From Oscillospiraceae bacterium (GTDB taxonomy: Bacteria; Bacillota; Clostridia; Oscillospirales; Oscillospiraceae): a stretch of 49,940 nt of DNA. This document shows positions 1 to 8,218 of the stretch, in pieces. The position numbers and the translations under genes were made by a program. Within the stretch, counting starts at the first letter, position 1, and the number at the start of each line of letters is the position of its first letter. The stretch lies in the NCBI GenBank assembly GCA_017473225.1, contig JAFUMG010000037.1:1-49940 (forward strand), read 5' to 3'. The notes under the pieces were generated by a model that saw only the letters and a program-made list of their open reading frames with translations, searched no databases and had not been told where the DNA came from.

Positions 1-3
1 AAA

Positions 4-37
4 GGCCTTTTTGCTAACCGCAGTTAGCAAAAAGGCC
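4..37. terminator. Hairpin, probable bidirectional terminator
   Basis: A perfect 15-bp inverted repeat (4-18 with 23-37, loop of four) has T-rich and A-rich arms, so it could terminate transcription from either side. It lies past the end of hpt at the window edge. The gene it serves to the left is not visible. Confidence 0.6.
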
Positions 38-82
38 GCATATTTTACCTCGTTTGTCAAGTGATATTTTGAAAATAGTTAC

Positions 83-116
83 AAAAAACTGGGCCCCGCA
101 TTTCTGCGAGACCCAG
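83..116 (-). terminator. Rho-independent terminator of hpt
   Basis: Read on the minus strand, a GC-rich stem (arms 105-116 and 89-100, with one or two G-U pairs) is followed directly by six T residues (A run at 83-88). It is downstream of the minus-strand hpt stop codon. Confidence 0.75.
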
Positions 117-201
117 CCTTTCTTAACTTAGTGACATTGCGGCTAAGCCGGTGGCCTTGATTTTGTTATAAATTCACTTTATGCGTCAGCGGCGCAGTCC
201 A

Positions 202-756
202 TCATAAATTTCTCGATTCCAAATATTCGGGACTGACGACCGCCACATAGGGTATGTCACGGTACTTTTCAAACAGATCCAGGCCATAGCCAAAAACGAA
301 CTCGTCAGGAATGACCGTACCGACGTAGTCGGGGTTAAAATCAACCTTTCTTCTGGAGGGCTTGTCCAGGAGCGTGCAGGTCTTGACGCTCTTCGCGCCC
401 TTGGCGAGAAGATGCTCCACAAGATACTTCAGCGTATTGCCGGAGTCAACGATGTCCTCAATGACCAGGAAATCACACTCCGCGAAATCAGGTCTGTCAA
501 AATCGACCAGCATCTGGACTTTGCCCGTGGATTCGGTGCCATTTCCGTAGGAGTAAGTTCTGACGAATTCCATCTCGCAAACCGTGTTGATCTGCTTGGC
601 CAGGTCAACGGTGAACATGACCGAGCCCTTGAGCACGGAAACAATCACGAGATTCTTGTCCGCGTAATCTCTGGTGATCTCCTGGCCGAGACGGCAGACA
701 ATGCTTTTGATCTCCTCCTCGGAAACAAGCACCCGCTTGATAATTGATTCGAGCAT
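202..756 (-). CDS. hpt: Hypoxanthine phosphoribosyltransferase
   Basis: This 184-residue purine-salvage enzyme transfers phosphoribose from PRPP to hypoxanthine or guanine in the cytoplasm. The PRPP-binding loop is visible at residues 98-110 (VIEDIVDSGNTL), with the purine-binding end FVFGYGLD near 153-160. Length is normal for bacterial Hpt. The frame stays open upstream of the chosen ATG, but this ATG (754-756) follows a good GGGGAGG ribosome site and matches the usual family N-terminus. It is monocistronic between its own promoter and a terminator. In many Firmicutes hpt sits beside tilS and ftsH, which are absent here. Confidence 0.95.
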   Translation of the reverse strand: MLESIIKRVLVSEEEIKSIVCRLGQEITRDYADKNLVIVSVLKGSVMFTVDLAKQINTVCEMEFVRTYSYGNGTESTGKVQMLVDFDRPDFAECDFLVIEDIVDSGNTLKYLVEHLLAKGAKSVKTCTLLDKPSRRKVDFNPDYVGTVIPDEFVFGYGLDLFEKYRDIPYVAVVSPEYLESRNL

Positions 757-799
757 GAGAAAAGTACCTCCCCTGTAATAGTAAAGTATTACCATAATC

Positions 800-827
800 A
801 TTTTAGCAGAAAAGAGCAAGAAATCAA
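800..827 (-). promoter_or_regulatory. Promoter of hpt
   Basis: On the minus strand TTGATT (822-827) and TAAAAT (800-805) are separated by 16 bp, about 45 bp upstream of the hpt start. Confidence 0.6.
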
Positions 828-906
828 GTCAGTTCGATAAAATACCTGTATTTAAATCCGCCGCCGGGCCGCGCGGCGCAAGATTTTTGGCAAACCTGAG
901 GTTTAT

Positions 907-1027
907 CACTCGACTTTCTGCCTCTTCCCATGGTATAATGCCCCTATCATCTCATGAAAGGGGCGTTTTTATGCCCGAGCAAGTGAAAAAGACGCCTTGC
1001 AGCATCGGCCTGCTGGCCCATGTGTGA
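907..1027 (+). pseudogene. Promoter and first 18 codons of a lost translational GTPase paralogue
   Basis: A promoter (TCGACT 910-915, TATAAT 934-939), a GAAAGGGG ribosome site and an ATG at 971 open an 18-codon frame ending at 1027. Its product resembles the start of the GTPase gene at 23485: both run M-x-EQ-x-KK, then CSI-[GA]-LLAHV. The frame stops exactly where the P-loop (DAGKTT) should begin. The promoters are also alike (TCGAC, then CCATG[GC]TATAATG). I infer a 5' remnant of a duplicated or recombined gene. A functional short peptide is possible but less likely. Confidence 0.6.
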
Positions 1028-1113
1028 GCCAACACAGGAACACTACACCTATAAATTCTCCTAAAAGTTCTAAATTAACATATAATTCTGTTAATCACAA
1101 GGTATATATAAAG

Positions 1114-1164
1114 AAAAAGTACACCGTCACGAGCAGCATGGTTGCTCCTGGCGGTGTACTTTTT
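1114..1164. terminator. Long hairpin, bidirectional terminator
   Basis: Arms AAAAAGTACACCG (1114-1126) and CGGTGTACTTTTT (1152-1164) are perfectly complementary, with a second short stem inside. T runs flank both sides. It separates the two gene remnants in this region. Confidence 0.65.
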
Positions 1165-1167
1165 GTG

Positions 1168-1269
1168 CATTCGACTTTCTTCCTCTGCCCCTGTACAATG
1201 GGACTACAACTTAACAAAGGAGGGCGAGTAATGGAACAATATATCCAGGTTCTGAAAATGCATCCATAA
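1168..1269 (+). pseudogene. Promoter and 12-codon remnant resembling the DUF6809-like gene start
   Basis: A second promoter (TCGACT 1171-1176, TACAAT 1194-1199, 17-bp spacer) nearly repeats the one at 907. It is followed by a strong AAAGGAGGG site and an ATG at 1231. The 12-residue product MEQYIQVLKMHP resembles the start of the protein at 18839-19138 (MIEKYIQALKEH) and then stops. I read it as the 5' stub of a gene from that family. Real translation of the short peptide cannot be excluded. Confidence 0.5.
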
Positions 1270-1286
1270 AAAATGCCAAAGCAGAA

Positions 1287-1314
1287 GCTGCCGGTGTCTT
1301 GCGACACCGGCAGC
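1287..1314. terminator. Hairpin downstream of the transporter operon
   Basis: A perfect 12-bp stem (GCTGCCGGTGTC, loop TTGC) lies just past the stop codon of the minus-strand substrate-binding protein gene and just past the stub from 1231. A T-rich stretch follows on the plus side. Probably a shared terminator. Confidence 0.65.
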
Positions 1315-1330
1315 CCATTTTATTGTGCAA

Positions 1331-2245
1331 TCAATCGACGATTCCGCCCTCAACAACCAGGGAGTCGGGATCGGCGGCCTCGCCATAAACGGGGGCCAGG
1401 GTCGCTTCATAATCAGCATGGAAGAAGTTCTCAGCGCCCAGGGCTTCGATCTCACTGTTCAGCCAATCCAGCAGGGTGGTATTGCCCTTTTGGACAGCGG
1501 GAGCAATGGTGTCAGCGTTACCCAGCGCGTCGATGCCGACGGTGAAGCCTGGGTTACTGAGGGCCCATGCCAGGACCTCCGTGTTGTCGGTGGAGAATGC
1601 GTCGCCGCGGCCATCCAGCAGGGCGTTGTAGGCGTCGGCATACTCGTCATACTTCTGCAGCTCCACATCGGGATAGTTCTTCTCAAAGAAGGTCTCGGCG
1701 GTGGTGCCCTTGACCACGATCAGAGTTTTGCCGTTCAGCTCATCCACATTGGTGATCAGCGCACTGTCAGGAGAAACCACGCCCAGCATAACCTTCATGT
1801 AAGGCAGGGCAAAATCAACCTGCTGTGCCCGCTCCTCGGTGACGGTGAAGTTTGCCAGGATCAGGTCCACCTTGCCGGTGGCCACATATTCCACACGGCT
1901 GGCAGGGTCGGTGGAGACATATTCCACTTCCACGCCCAGGTCCTGGGCGATGCGCTCTGCGAAGTAAACATCATAGCCCTGGTAGTCGCCGTTCTCGTCC
2001 ACATAGCCGAAGGGCGCCTTGTCGCTGAATACACCAATAATGATCTTGCCGCTTTCCTTGATCTCATCCAGGGTGCGGTAGGTTACATTGGATGCGGCGG
2101 CATCGGTGGCTGCGGCGGTCTCCACAGCCTGGGTAACCTCCGTGACTTCTGCAGTCTCATCGCCGCAGCCTGCGAAGCTGCCCAGAATCATCAGTGCAAT
2201 GGCCGCAATGGCGATCACCTTACGAAACGTAGAATTCTTTTTCAT
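1331..2245 (-). CDS. Amino-acid ABC transporter substrate-binding lipoprotein
   Basis: This 304-residue type-3 periplasmic-binding-fold protein has a lipoprotein signal peptide: a basic start, a hydrophobic stretch at residues 9-21 and a lipobox FAGC with C27 as the lipidated residue. A Thr/Ala/Glu-rich linker follows, then the SBP_bac_3 domain (about 60-290). It should hand a polar amino acid to the two permeases encoded upstream. The ATG at 2245 follows GAAAGAAGG; the frame extends further upstream without a better start. It is the last gene of a permease-permease-ATPase-SBP operon. Cystine or cysteine is the most likely ligand, inferred only from the shared operator and Cys-rich leader, not from binding residues. 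Confidence 0.9.
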   Translation of the reverse strand: MKKNSTFRKVIAIAAIALMILGSFAGCGDETAEVTEVTQAVETAAATDAAASNVTYRTLDEIKESGKIIIGVFSDKAPFGYVDENGDYQGYDVYFAERIAQDLGVEVEYVSTDPASRVEYVATGKVDLILANFTVTEERAQQVDFALPYMKVMLGVVSPDSALITNVDELNGKTLIVVKGTTAETFFEKNYPDVELQKYDEYADAYNALLDGRGDAFSTDNTEVLAWALSNPGFTVGIDALGNADTIAPAVQKGNTTLLDWLNSEIEALGAENFFHADYEATLAPVYGEAADPDSLVVEGGIVD

Positions 2246-2267
2246 ATCAATACCTTCTTTCAAAAGT

Positions 2268-3026
<759 letters not shown>

Positions 3027-3032
3027 TCTCTG

Positions 3033-3707
3033 TCACCTCCATCGCTGTTCCAGTTTCTTTGCCAGACTGGAAATGGGCCAGCAGGCAAGGAAATACAGCC
3101 CAAATATCACACCATACACCCACAGCGCGGCGGTGGGGTAATCAAAGCGGTTGGCATCAATGATCTGCTTGCCAACCTTCAGCACCTCCGTGATGCCGAT
3201 GAGCACCACCAGACTGGTGGTTTTGATCATGCGGGTGGTCAGGTTGATCGTCAGCGGGATCAACCGCCGCATGGTCTGAGGGACAATAATCAGTCCGAAC
3301 GTCTGGACTTTCGACATACCCAGTGCTGCCGCACTGTCGTACTGGTGCTTCGGAATGCTGATGAGGGCGCCCCGGACCAGATCGCCCATCTCCGCCGTTC
3401 CCCACAGCGTAAATACGATCACGGCGCTGAGCTCTGCCGAGAGATTCCAGCCAAAGGCTCTGGTAACGCCGAAATAGGCGATGAACAGCAGAACCAGCTG
3501 GGGCATGATGCGGATGAATTCCAGGTACACCCGGCTGACGGCCCGTGTCAGGGGATTTTTCAGCGTCATGAACATCCCGAACAGGATGCCGAGGGGAATG
3601 GAAAGGATCACCGCAACCAGGCTGATGCGCATGGTCACCCAGAGGCCTTCCAGCAGCCGCAGGAAATTTCTTCCCAGGAAGAGAACGCTAATTCCCGAAT
3701 CCAGCAT
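3033..3707 (-). CDS. Amino-acid ABC transporter permease (HisM family), second subunit
   Basis: A 224-residue inner-membrane permease with a tandem of hydrophobic segments and the EAA-type coupling loop typical of HisM/GlnP permeases (ISIPKHQYDSAAALGMS, about residues 115-131). It overlaps the upstream permease gene by 20 bp, and its own AAAGGAGG site lies inside that gene. The two permeases differ in sequence and probably form a heterodimeric pore. Substrate cannot be read from the sequence. Confidence 0.92.
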   Translation of the reverse strand: MLDSGISVLFLGRNFLRLLEGLWVTMRISLVAVILSIPLGILFGMFMTLKNPLTRAVSRVYLEFIRIMPQLVLLFIAYFGVTRAFGWNLSAELSAVIVFTLWGTAEMGDLVRGALISIPKHQYDSAAALGMSKVQTFGLIIVPQTMRRLIPLTINLTTRMIKTTSLVVLIGITEVLKVGKQIIDANRFDYPTAALWVYGVIFGLYFLACWPISSLAKKLEQRWR

Positions 3708-4377
3708 ACCGCAGCCTCCTTTCCAGAATCGACGCCAGAATGGAAACCGGCAGCAGGATGATCAGATAGGCGATTACCAGCATCAGCAGCGCTTCGTCGG
3801 TTTCGTAGTAAAGGCCGATCAGGTCCTTTGTCACATACATCAGATCCGCCAGGGCGATGCCGCTGACCACCGAGGTCTCCTTGATCAGGAAGATCATATT
3901 GGCGCAGACGCCGGGGACGGAAATTGCCAGGGCCTGGGGGAAGATCACTTCCTTCATCATGAGCATCTGCCCCATGCCCAGACTCTGGGCCGATTCGATC
4001 TGGCTCTTTTCAATGGACTCCAGTCCGCTTCGCAGGGACTCCGCCATATAGCTGCCGCCCAGGAAGGTCAGTCCGATGATGGCGCAGCTTTCGGCGCTGA
4101 GCACGATGCCCAGCTTCGGCAGTCCGAAATACAGGAAAAACAGCTGAACCAGCAGGGGTGTATTCCGGCTGAGTTCGATATACACGGCAACAATCCGATG
4201 GAGCACCGGAACCCGGTAGTACCGGATGACCGAACAGACAAGTCCCACCGCCAGGGAAAACAGAATTCCCCAGAAGGCGATGGTCACGGTCAGCTTGGCG
4301 GCGTCCACATACCAGGGCAAATACCTGGCCATAAATTCGGTATTCAATTGGTTCCAGAAACCCATCCTGTCCGCCAT
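3688..4377 (-). CDS. Amino-acid ABC transporter permease (HisM family), first subunit
   Basis: A 229-residue polar-amino-acid permease with several membrane segments and the coupling loop ESIEKSQIESAQSLGMG near residues 117-133. It is the first structural gene of the operon, about 410 nt from the mapped promoter. The start is uncertain: the ATG at 4377 has AGGGAG immediately next to it, while the ATG at 4365 (MGFWNQ) has the same site 12 bases away. Its long 5' leader contains an operator, a Cys-rich upstream ORF and a GC-rich hairpin, which suggests regulation by sulfur amino acid supply. Confidence 0.9.
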   Translation of the reverse strand: MADRMGFWNQLNTEFMARYLPWYVDAAKLTVTIAFWGILFSLAVGLVCSVIRYYRVPVLHRIVAVYIELSRNTPLLVQLFFLYFGLPKLGIVLSAESCAIIGLTFLGGSYMAESLRSGLESIEKSQIESAQSLGMGQMLMMKEVIFPQALAISVPGVCANMIFLIKETSVVSGIALADLMYVTKDLIGLYYETDEALLMLVIAYLIILLPVSILASILERRLRYAGFGN

Positions 4378-4550
4378 CTCCCTGTCTTTGGAAATTCTTT
4401 TCTGACTATCCTATTCTCAGGACCACGGAAAAGTGTCCGCATGAAGCCTTTTTCCTGAATGTCCGCATCACATTCGTCCGAACCGGAAGTTGGCTCTGAC
4501 GAGCTGTTCAAATACATTTTTCATAGGTCTAACCTGCCTTCAAATGATGA

Positions 4551-4579
4551 ACCGGGAGGCCCCGATAAAGCCTCCCGGT
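4551..4579 (-). promoter_or_regulatory. GC-rich hairpin in the transporter leader, candidate attenuator
   Basis: CCGGGAGGC pairs with GCCTCCCGG around a short loop. On the minus-strand transcript it lies about 22 nt after the leader ORF stop. It lacks a solid U tract, so termination would be weak. The loop carries ATCGGG, complementary to the CCCGAT codons near the end of the Pro motif in the leader ORF, so alternative folding is possible. Confidence 0.4.
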
Positions 4580-4600
4580 CAAACACGCAGCTGCACGCCG

Positions 4601-4729
4601 TTATTCTATGGGGCACGCAGTCGATTCTTGAAAAAAGGAGAACATATCGGGTTGGGGCACGGGGTACACCATACACATACGACAACTGCACATGGGCATC
4701 ATGTTCATAGAGGAAACAACATTTTTCAT
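4601..4729 (-). CDS. Cys-rich leader peptide upstream of the amino-acid transporter
   Basis: A 42-codon ORF lies in the 5' leader of the transporter operon, about 60 nt after the predicted transcription start. Its product contains MCSCRMCMVYPVPQPD at about residues 13-28, three Cys codons in six positions followed by Y-P-V-P-Q-P, with a further Cys near the end. The leader ORF before cysK (15154-15225) has the same layout: clustered Cys then F-P-I-P-Y-P. Its ribosome site is weak (AAGAGA, about 10 nt upstream). I infer a regulatory peptide that senses cysteine supply, or whose nascent chain stalls ribosomes. It has no similarity to a family I can name. Confidence 0.5.
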   Translation of the reverse strand: MKNVVSSMNMMPMCSCRMCMVYPVPQPDMFSFFQESTACPIE

Positions 4730-4762
4730 GGAAGACGTTCTCTTTTCTTTTATCTCATATAT

Positions 4763-4781
4763 TCCTACTTGGTTTGTAGGA
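4763..4781. promoter_or_regulatory. Palindromic operator TCCTA-N9-TAGGA, candidate Rrf2 site
   Basis: A perfect palindrome TCCTA-N9-TAGGA lies at about +8 to +26 of the transporter promoter. The same palindrome with the same spacing occurs at 15129-15147 just downstream of the cysK -10 box. Its right half (GGTTTGTAGG) also occurs inside the rrf2 promoter at 15052-15061. I infer repression by the Rrf2 protein encoded at 14579-15010. Confidence 0.6.
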
Positions 4782-4795
4782 TTTATGTTGATGGT

Positions 4796-4824
4796 ATTAT
4801 AGCGCGCTTCTTTCCGGTTGTCAA
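4796..4824 (-). promoter_or_regulatory. Promoter of the amino-acid transporter operon
   Basis: Minus-strand TTGACA (4819-4824) and TATAAT (4796-4801) with an exact 17-bp spacer form a consensus sigma-A promoter. It reads through the operator and the Cys-rich leader ORF into the first permease gene. Confidence 0.8.
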
Positions 4825-4863
4825 CGGGAAAGAAAGCAAAATTTCCCTTTTTATACAGAATGG

Positions 4864-4893
4864 AAAAACAGCCATTTGGAAATGGCTGTTTTT
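4864..4893. terminator. Terminator of the T-box operon
   Basis: AAAAACAGCCATTT and AAATGGCTGTTTTT form a stem with T runs on both strands. It follows the last gene of the minus-strand T-box operon (stop at 4930) and insulates it from the transporter promoter. Confidence 0.8.
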
Positions 4894-4929
4894 TGGTAAA
4901 ATATTCATGTCACGCTGATATTCCCAGTA

Positions 4930-5703
4930 TCACAAGGCAGAATAGTCCACAAACATCATGTGCATATCCTGATCGTTGTCCTGGTATTCCCTGCCGTGAT
5001 TCGTCCCCTGGAACAGCCTGCGGCCGTCCTGATAGGCGCACAGGGCCGTGAAGGGGTGGGCATTCCAGCTGCCCCGGTCCAGCGGCGTGGTCGCAAAGAG
5101 CAGCGCATCCTCCCGCTGGCTGTAATAGAGGGAATCCGCATAGTTCGTATGGACGTAGAGCAGCTCCCCGTCGTAGATCAGCAGATTGAGCTTGTTTCCC
5201 TCTGCCATATCGCCCACCAGCGTATCCAGGAGCCCAAACCGCTCCTCTTTGGTCAGCGGGCGGCCCAGTTCCAGCTGCCGCTGATTCACCCGGTCCACCA
5301 GAAACCAGAGGATGCGCTCGCTGTCCGTTCCGCCCTCCTGCTGGTGCAGGTAGTGGTTATGGGGCGGATAATCAAAAATCGTTCCGTTATGGGCCAGGGT
5401 CCAGCAGCGGCCCCCATTGTCCCGCAGCACAAAGGGATGGCAGTTCACATACTCCATCACGCCTCTCGTGGCCAGACGAATGTGGGCTATCATATTCCGG
5501 ACAGCGATTTTCTGCTGTAGCCGCTCTTTCAGGTAGGTGCTTTTAATGGCCTGCACAGGCTCCTTTTCCAGCGAAACGGAATTCTCATAGAACACCGCCA
5601 TCCCCCAGCCGTTGGCGTGTCTGACGCTGTGGGAGAAGAATTCCTTCAGTAGGTCGTTGACTTCGATTTTCCGGGCGGAGCTGACGCCGAACAATTCACA
5701 CAT
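4930..5703 (-). CDS. Class II glutamine amidotransferase (YafJ/EgtC-like Ntn hydrolase)
   Basis: A 257-residue free-standing GATase type 2 domain. The N-terminal nucleophile Cys2 is present (MCELFGV), as are HANGWGMAVF, the HIRLATRG loop, and the HNGT motif that helps form the oxyanion site. No synthase domain is attached. In ergothioneine biosynthesis such a protein (EgtC) removes gamma-glutamate; YafJ proteins have unknown roles. It is the last gene of the T-box operon and overlaps the glutamate-cysteine ligase gene by 8 bp, so the two are co-translated. By inference it could trim gamma-glutamate from a product of that ligase, or release ammonia for the ATP-grasp enzyme. Confidence 0.85.
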   Translation of the reverse strand: MCELFGVSSARKIEVNDLLKEFFSHSVRHANGWGMAVFYENSVSLEKEPVQAIKSTYLKERLQQKIAVRNMIAHIRLATRGVMEYVNCHPFVLRDNGGRCWTLAHNGTIFDYPPHNHYLHQQEGGTDSERILWFLVDRVNQRQLELGRPLTKEERFGLLDTLVGDMAEGNKLNLLIYDGELLYVHTNYADSLYYSQREDALLFATTPLDRGSWNAHPFTALCAYQDGRRLFQGTNHGREYQDNDQDMHMMFVDYSAL

Positions 5704-6979
5704 CTGCTTCCTCCTGCCGCTGCCGGGCCAGTTCCACGCCTTTTTTCACAAAGCCGCCGTCGAATTCCCGGCGAATCTTCCAGGCATAGCGGTTGTCGGC
5801 ATCAATGAATTTTGCACGCTGGAATGCCAGAATCTCCTGCACCCATTCCGGGAAGCCCCGGTAGAATTCCTCCATGTGGTCCAGAACGATGAGTGCGGCG
5901 TGGGCCACGGAGCAAACCTCACCGTTGGGAGGAACGATCTTCACCGTCTTCAGGTCATAGTGGGCGGCGTTTTTGAAGTTCTGCGCCGCCTGAACCTGCG
6001 CTTTTACCGTAAACTCTCTCCGGGGCGTGGAGGCCAGCCAGGCCAGAAGCAGCTGGGCAAAGGACACATCCCGCTCCTCGACGCCGCCGGGCACCAGCGG
6101 ATTCAGGTCAAACATCCGCAGCTCGATATGGTCCACGCCCTGCTCCCCCAGGGTGCTCAGCTTGTTCACACCCCGGGGCTTCAGCCGTACCGGGTAATAC
6201 AGCTCCGTCGGGAACCGCAGAAGGCCATCATCCACATACTGCTGAATGCTGTCCGCATAAGCCCGGATATCGGTATAGTCAAAAATCGGCGTGAAGTAAT
6301 TCCAATACCCCAGCTCACTGCACCGGGTAGAGGCCAGACCATTGAAGGTATCGGTATTAAACTTGCCCTTTTCCACAAAGGAGCTGTCCAGCAGCGGGCT
6401 GGCTGCGGTTGCCGCCACCAGTATCCAGCCATAAGCCGCGGTCCGCTGCGCAAGATCCACATAAAGCTGGTTCTTGTATTCGTTAAAGTCTGTCTCTCCG
6501 CTCAGAGCAAAATCCTCCTGCAGGAGTGTGTCGTCAAAAGAGAAATTGACATGGATGCCGGAGAAGGCCATCTTATAGCGCCCGTAGCGGTCGGAGAGGT
6601 ACTCCCGGTATTCCGTCTTGCTGGCCTGCTCGCCGACAAACCGGGCCACCGGGATATCCGCTTCATTGCGTATGTAGGGCGGGTTGGAGAAGGGCCACAG
6701 GTATTCCCGCTCGGGCAGGTGCTTCAGCTTTTTCTGGATCATGCGGTCATATTCCGCCAGCACCTGCACCGCTTCTGCGGCGGTTTTTGTCACCGGGGTA
6801 TTGATCTCCGTCTGGTTTTCGCAGAAATCCCGGACAATATGCTTATCATTCAGGAAGGGATCAGGGGTGTGGGCAAGGAAGCCGTCTTCATCAATGCGCA
6901 GGCTCTCCCGTTCCAGACCAAAATTCCCCTTCAAAAGCAGTTCCCTGATTTTCGGATGATCTGCGTGGAGCACGATCAT
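5696..6979 (-). CDS. Glutamate-cysteine ligase, GshF N-domain type
   Basis: A 427-residue protein matching the N-terminal glutamate-cysteine ligase half of bifunctional GshF: it opens GNFGLERESLRIDEDG and continues with an E-x-x-x-x-N-T-P substrate motif, LWPFSNPP, and FSGIHVNFSF. The family makes gamma-glutamylcysteine from Glu, Cys and ATP. Unlike GshF it stops before any glutathione-synthetase domain. Its start overlaps the preceding ATP-grasp gene by ATGA, so a separate ligase is coupled to it. Placement in a sulfur-amino-acid operon supports a thiol substrate, but use of another amine acceptor cannot be excluded. Confidence 0.85.
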   Translation of the reverse strand: MIVLHADHPKIRELLLKGNFGLERESLRIDEDGFLAHTPDPFLNDKHIVRDFCENQTEINTPVTKTAAEAVQVLAEYDRMIQKKLKHLPEREYLWPFSNPPYIRNEADIPVARFVGEQASKTEYREYLSDRYGRYKMAFSGIHVNFSFDDTLLQEDFALSGETDFNEYKNQLYVDLAQRTAAYGWILVAATAASPLLDSSFVEKGKFNTDTFNGLASTRCSELGYWNYFTPIFDYTDIRAYADSIQQYVDDGLLRFPTELYYPVRLKPRGVNKLSTLGEQGVDHIELRMFDLNPLVPGGVEERDVSFAQLLLAWLASTPRREFTVKAQVQAAQNFKNAAHYDLKTVKIVPPNGEVCSVAHAALIVLDHMEEFYRGFPEWVQEILAFQRAKFIDADNRYAWKIRREFDGGFVKKGVELARQRQEEADV

Positions 6980-8205
6980 TCACTTCCTTTCGCTTGAATC
7001 CAGCTGGCACCGTCGGCATGGCGCAGAATAAAGTCGGCCTGTTCATTCAGCTCTTCCAGGCTGTCTGCCCAGATCAGGTAGATAAAGCTGCCCATGGTGC
7101 CGGAAATGGCCTCCGGGGGACGGTTTTCCATCAGGATACGGTCCCAATAACGCCCCCGAACCTCGTCGGGGGTGTGGAGGTATTCCACCCGGCCGCCCCG
7201 GCCCACATGGGTCACATGGCGCTTGAAGGTGTAGTCCCGGAAAGAGCGGTTTTCGTTGTACACCAGGCTCTCCGCCCAGATCTGGTACACATCCACATCG
7301 TAGGTATAGTTCATCTTATCGGGGATGTAGCCGCCGGGAGCGCGCATATTGACTTCCAGGCCCAGAATTTCACCCTTCCGTCCCAGACCTTCCTTGTCCT
7401 CGTCCAGACGGAAGAACTCAAAGTGGAAGAAGCGGTTCCGGGGGCAGAAGGCCGCCACCACACGGCTACCTACATCAAACAGATCGCTTTCCTGGACATT
7501 CTGGGAGTAGCTGACATTCTCGCCGCTGCCGTGAAGCATATCCATGGGCGTCTGAACCAACACCTGCCCGGCGCAGAAGAGGATGTTGCCGTCACGGTCG
7601 GTGATGCCGTCGAAAGTTTCCACATGGCCGGGCACAAATTCTTCCATGATGAACTGAACATCCAGCTTCGTGTTGAAGAAATTCCAGAAATCCTCATCGC
7701 TTTGCAGCTTTTCGGTGTTGGAGGCGCCCACGCCGTTATCCGGCTTCACCACCACCGGGTAGCCCACCTCCCGGATAAAGTCCAGGCAGCCTTCCGGATC
7801 ATATACCAGATGGAACCGTGCGGTCTTGACGCCCGCCCGGCGGTAGCCCTCCTTCATCCGGGACTTGTGCTTGACCGCGTCCAGATCATCGGTATGGAAG
7901 CCGGTGGGAATATTGAAATCCGTGCGGATCTTCGCCTCCAGCTCCAGCCAGTATTCATTCTGGCTATCGATGTAGTCGATGCGGCCGTAGCGGTGGATGT
8001 AGAAGGCCACAGCCCGGTAGACCTCGTCGTAGTTTTCCAGGCTGTCCACCCGGTAGTATTCCGTCAGGGATGCCTTGCAGTTGTCGCTGATGCCCTCATA
8101 GGGCGTGTCACCGATGCCCAGGACATTGACACCCATCCGCTTCAGCCGGTCGCAGAACTGATAAAAATGCAGGGGAAAATGGGGAGAAATAAAGATCACA
8201 TTCAT
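6976..8205 (-). CDS. ATP-grasp carboxylate-amine ligase
   Basis: A 409-residue protein of the carnosine-synthase/PylC-like ATP-grasp group, not the D-Ala-D-Ala-ligase type fused in GshF. It has an N-terminal pre-ATP-grasp Rossmann-like part (MNVIFISPHFPLHFYQ), an ATP-binding lysine segment GYPVVVKPDNGVGASNT, a hinge FIMEEFVPG and a metal-binding end GLEVNMRAPGGYIPD. Such enzymes join a carboxylate to an amine through an acyl phosphate. The ATG at 8205 follows AGGAGT that overlaps the stop of the esterase gene; the long upstream frame is not supported. It probably extends or modifies the gamma-glutamyl product of the next gene. Confidence 0.85.
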   Translation of the reverse strand: MNVIFISPHFPLHFYQFCDRLKRMGVNVLGIGDTPYEGISDNCKASLTEYYRVDSLENYDEVYRAVAFYIHRYGRIDYIDSQNEYWLELEAKIRTDFNIPTGFHTDDLDAVKHKSRMKEGYRRAGVKTARFHLVYDPEGCLDFIREVGYPVVVKPDNGVGASNTEKLQSDEDFWNFFNTKLDVQFIMEEFVPGHVETFDGITDRDGNILFCAGQVLVQTPMDMLHGSGENVSYSQNVQESDLFDVGSRVVAAFCPRNRFFHFEFFRLDEDKEGLGRKGEILGLEVNMRAPGGYIPDKMNYTYDVDVYQIWAESLVYNENRSFRDYTFKRHVTHVGRGGRVEYLHTPDEVRGRYWDRILMENRPPEAISGTMGSFIYLIWADSLEELNEQADFILRHADGASWIQAKGSE

Positions 8206-8218
8206 AAAGCTGTCACTC

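Noticed and set aside
4468..4524. Minus-strand 18-codon ORF (MKNVFEQLVRANF start) in the transporter leader
   Set aside because: It has a passable ribosome site and begins with the same ATGAAAAATGT as the Cys-rich ORF, but lacks Cys or Pro features. Too little support to call.
4692..4802. Plus-strand 36-codon ORF with a hydrophobic product
   Set aside because: It runs across the minus-strand promoter and operator of the transporter operon, and its first ATG has no ribosome site.
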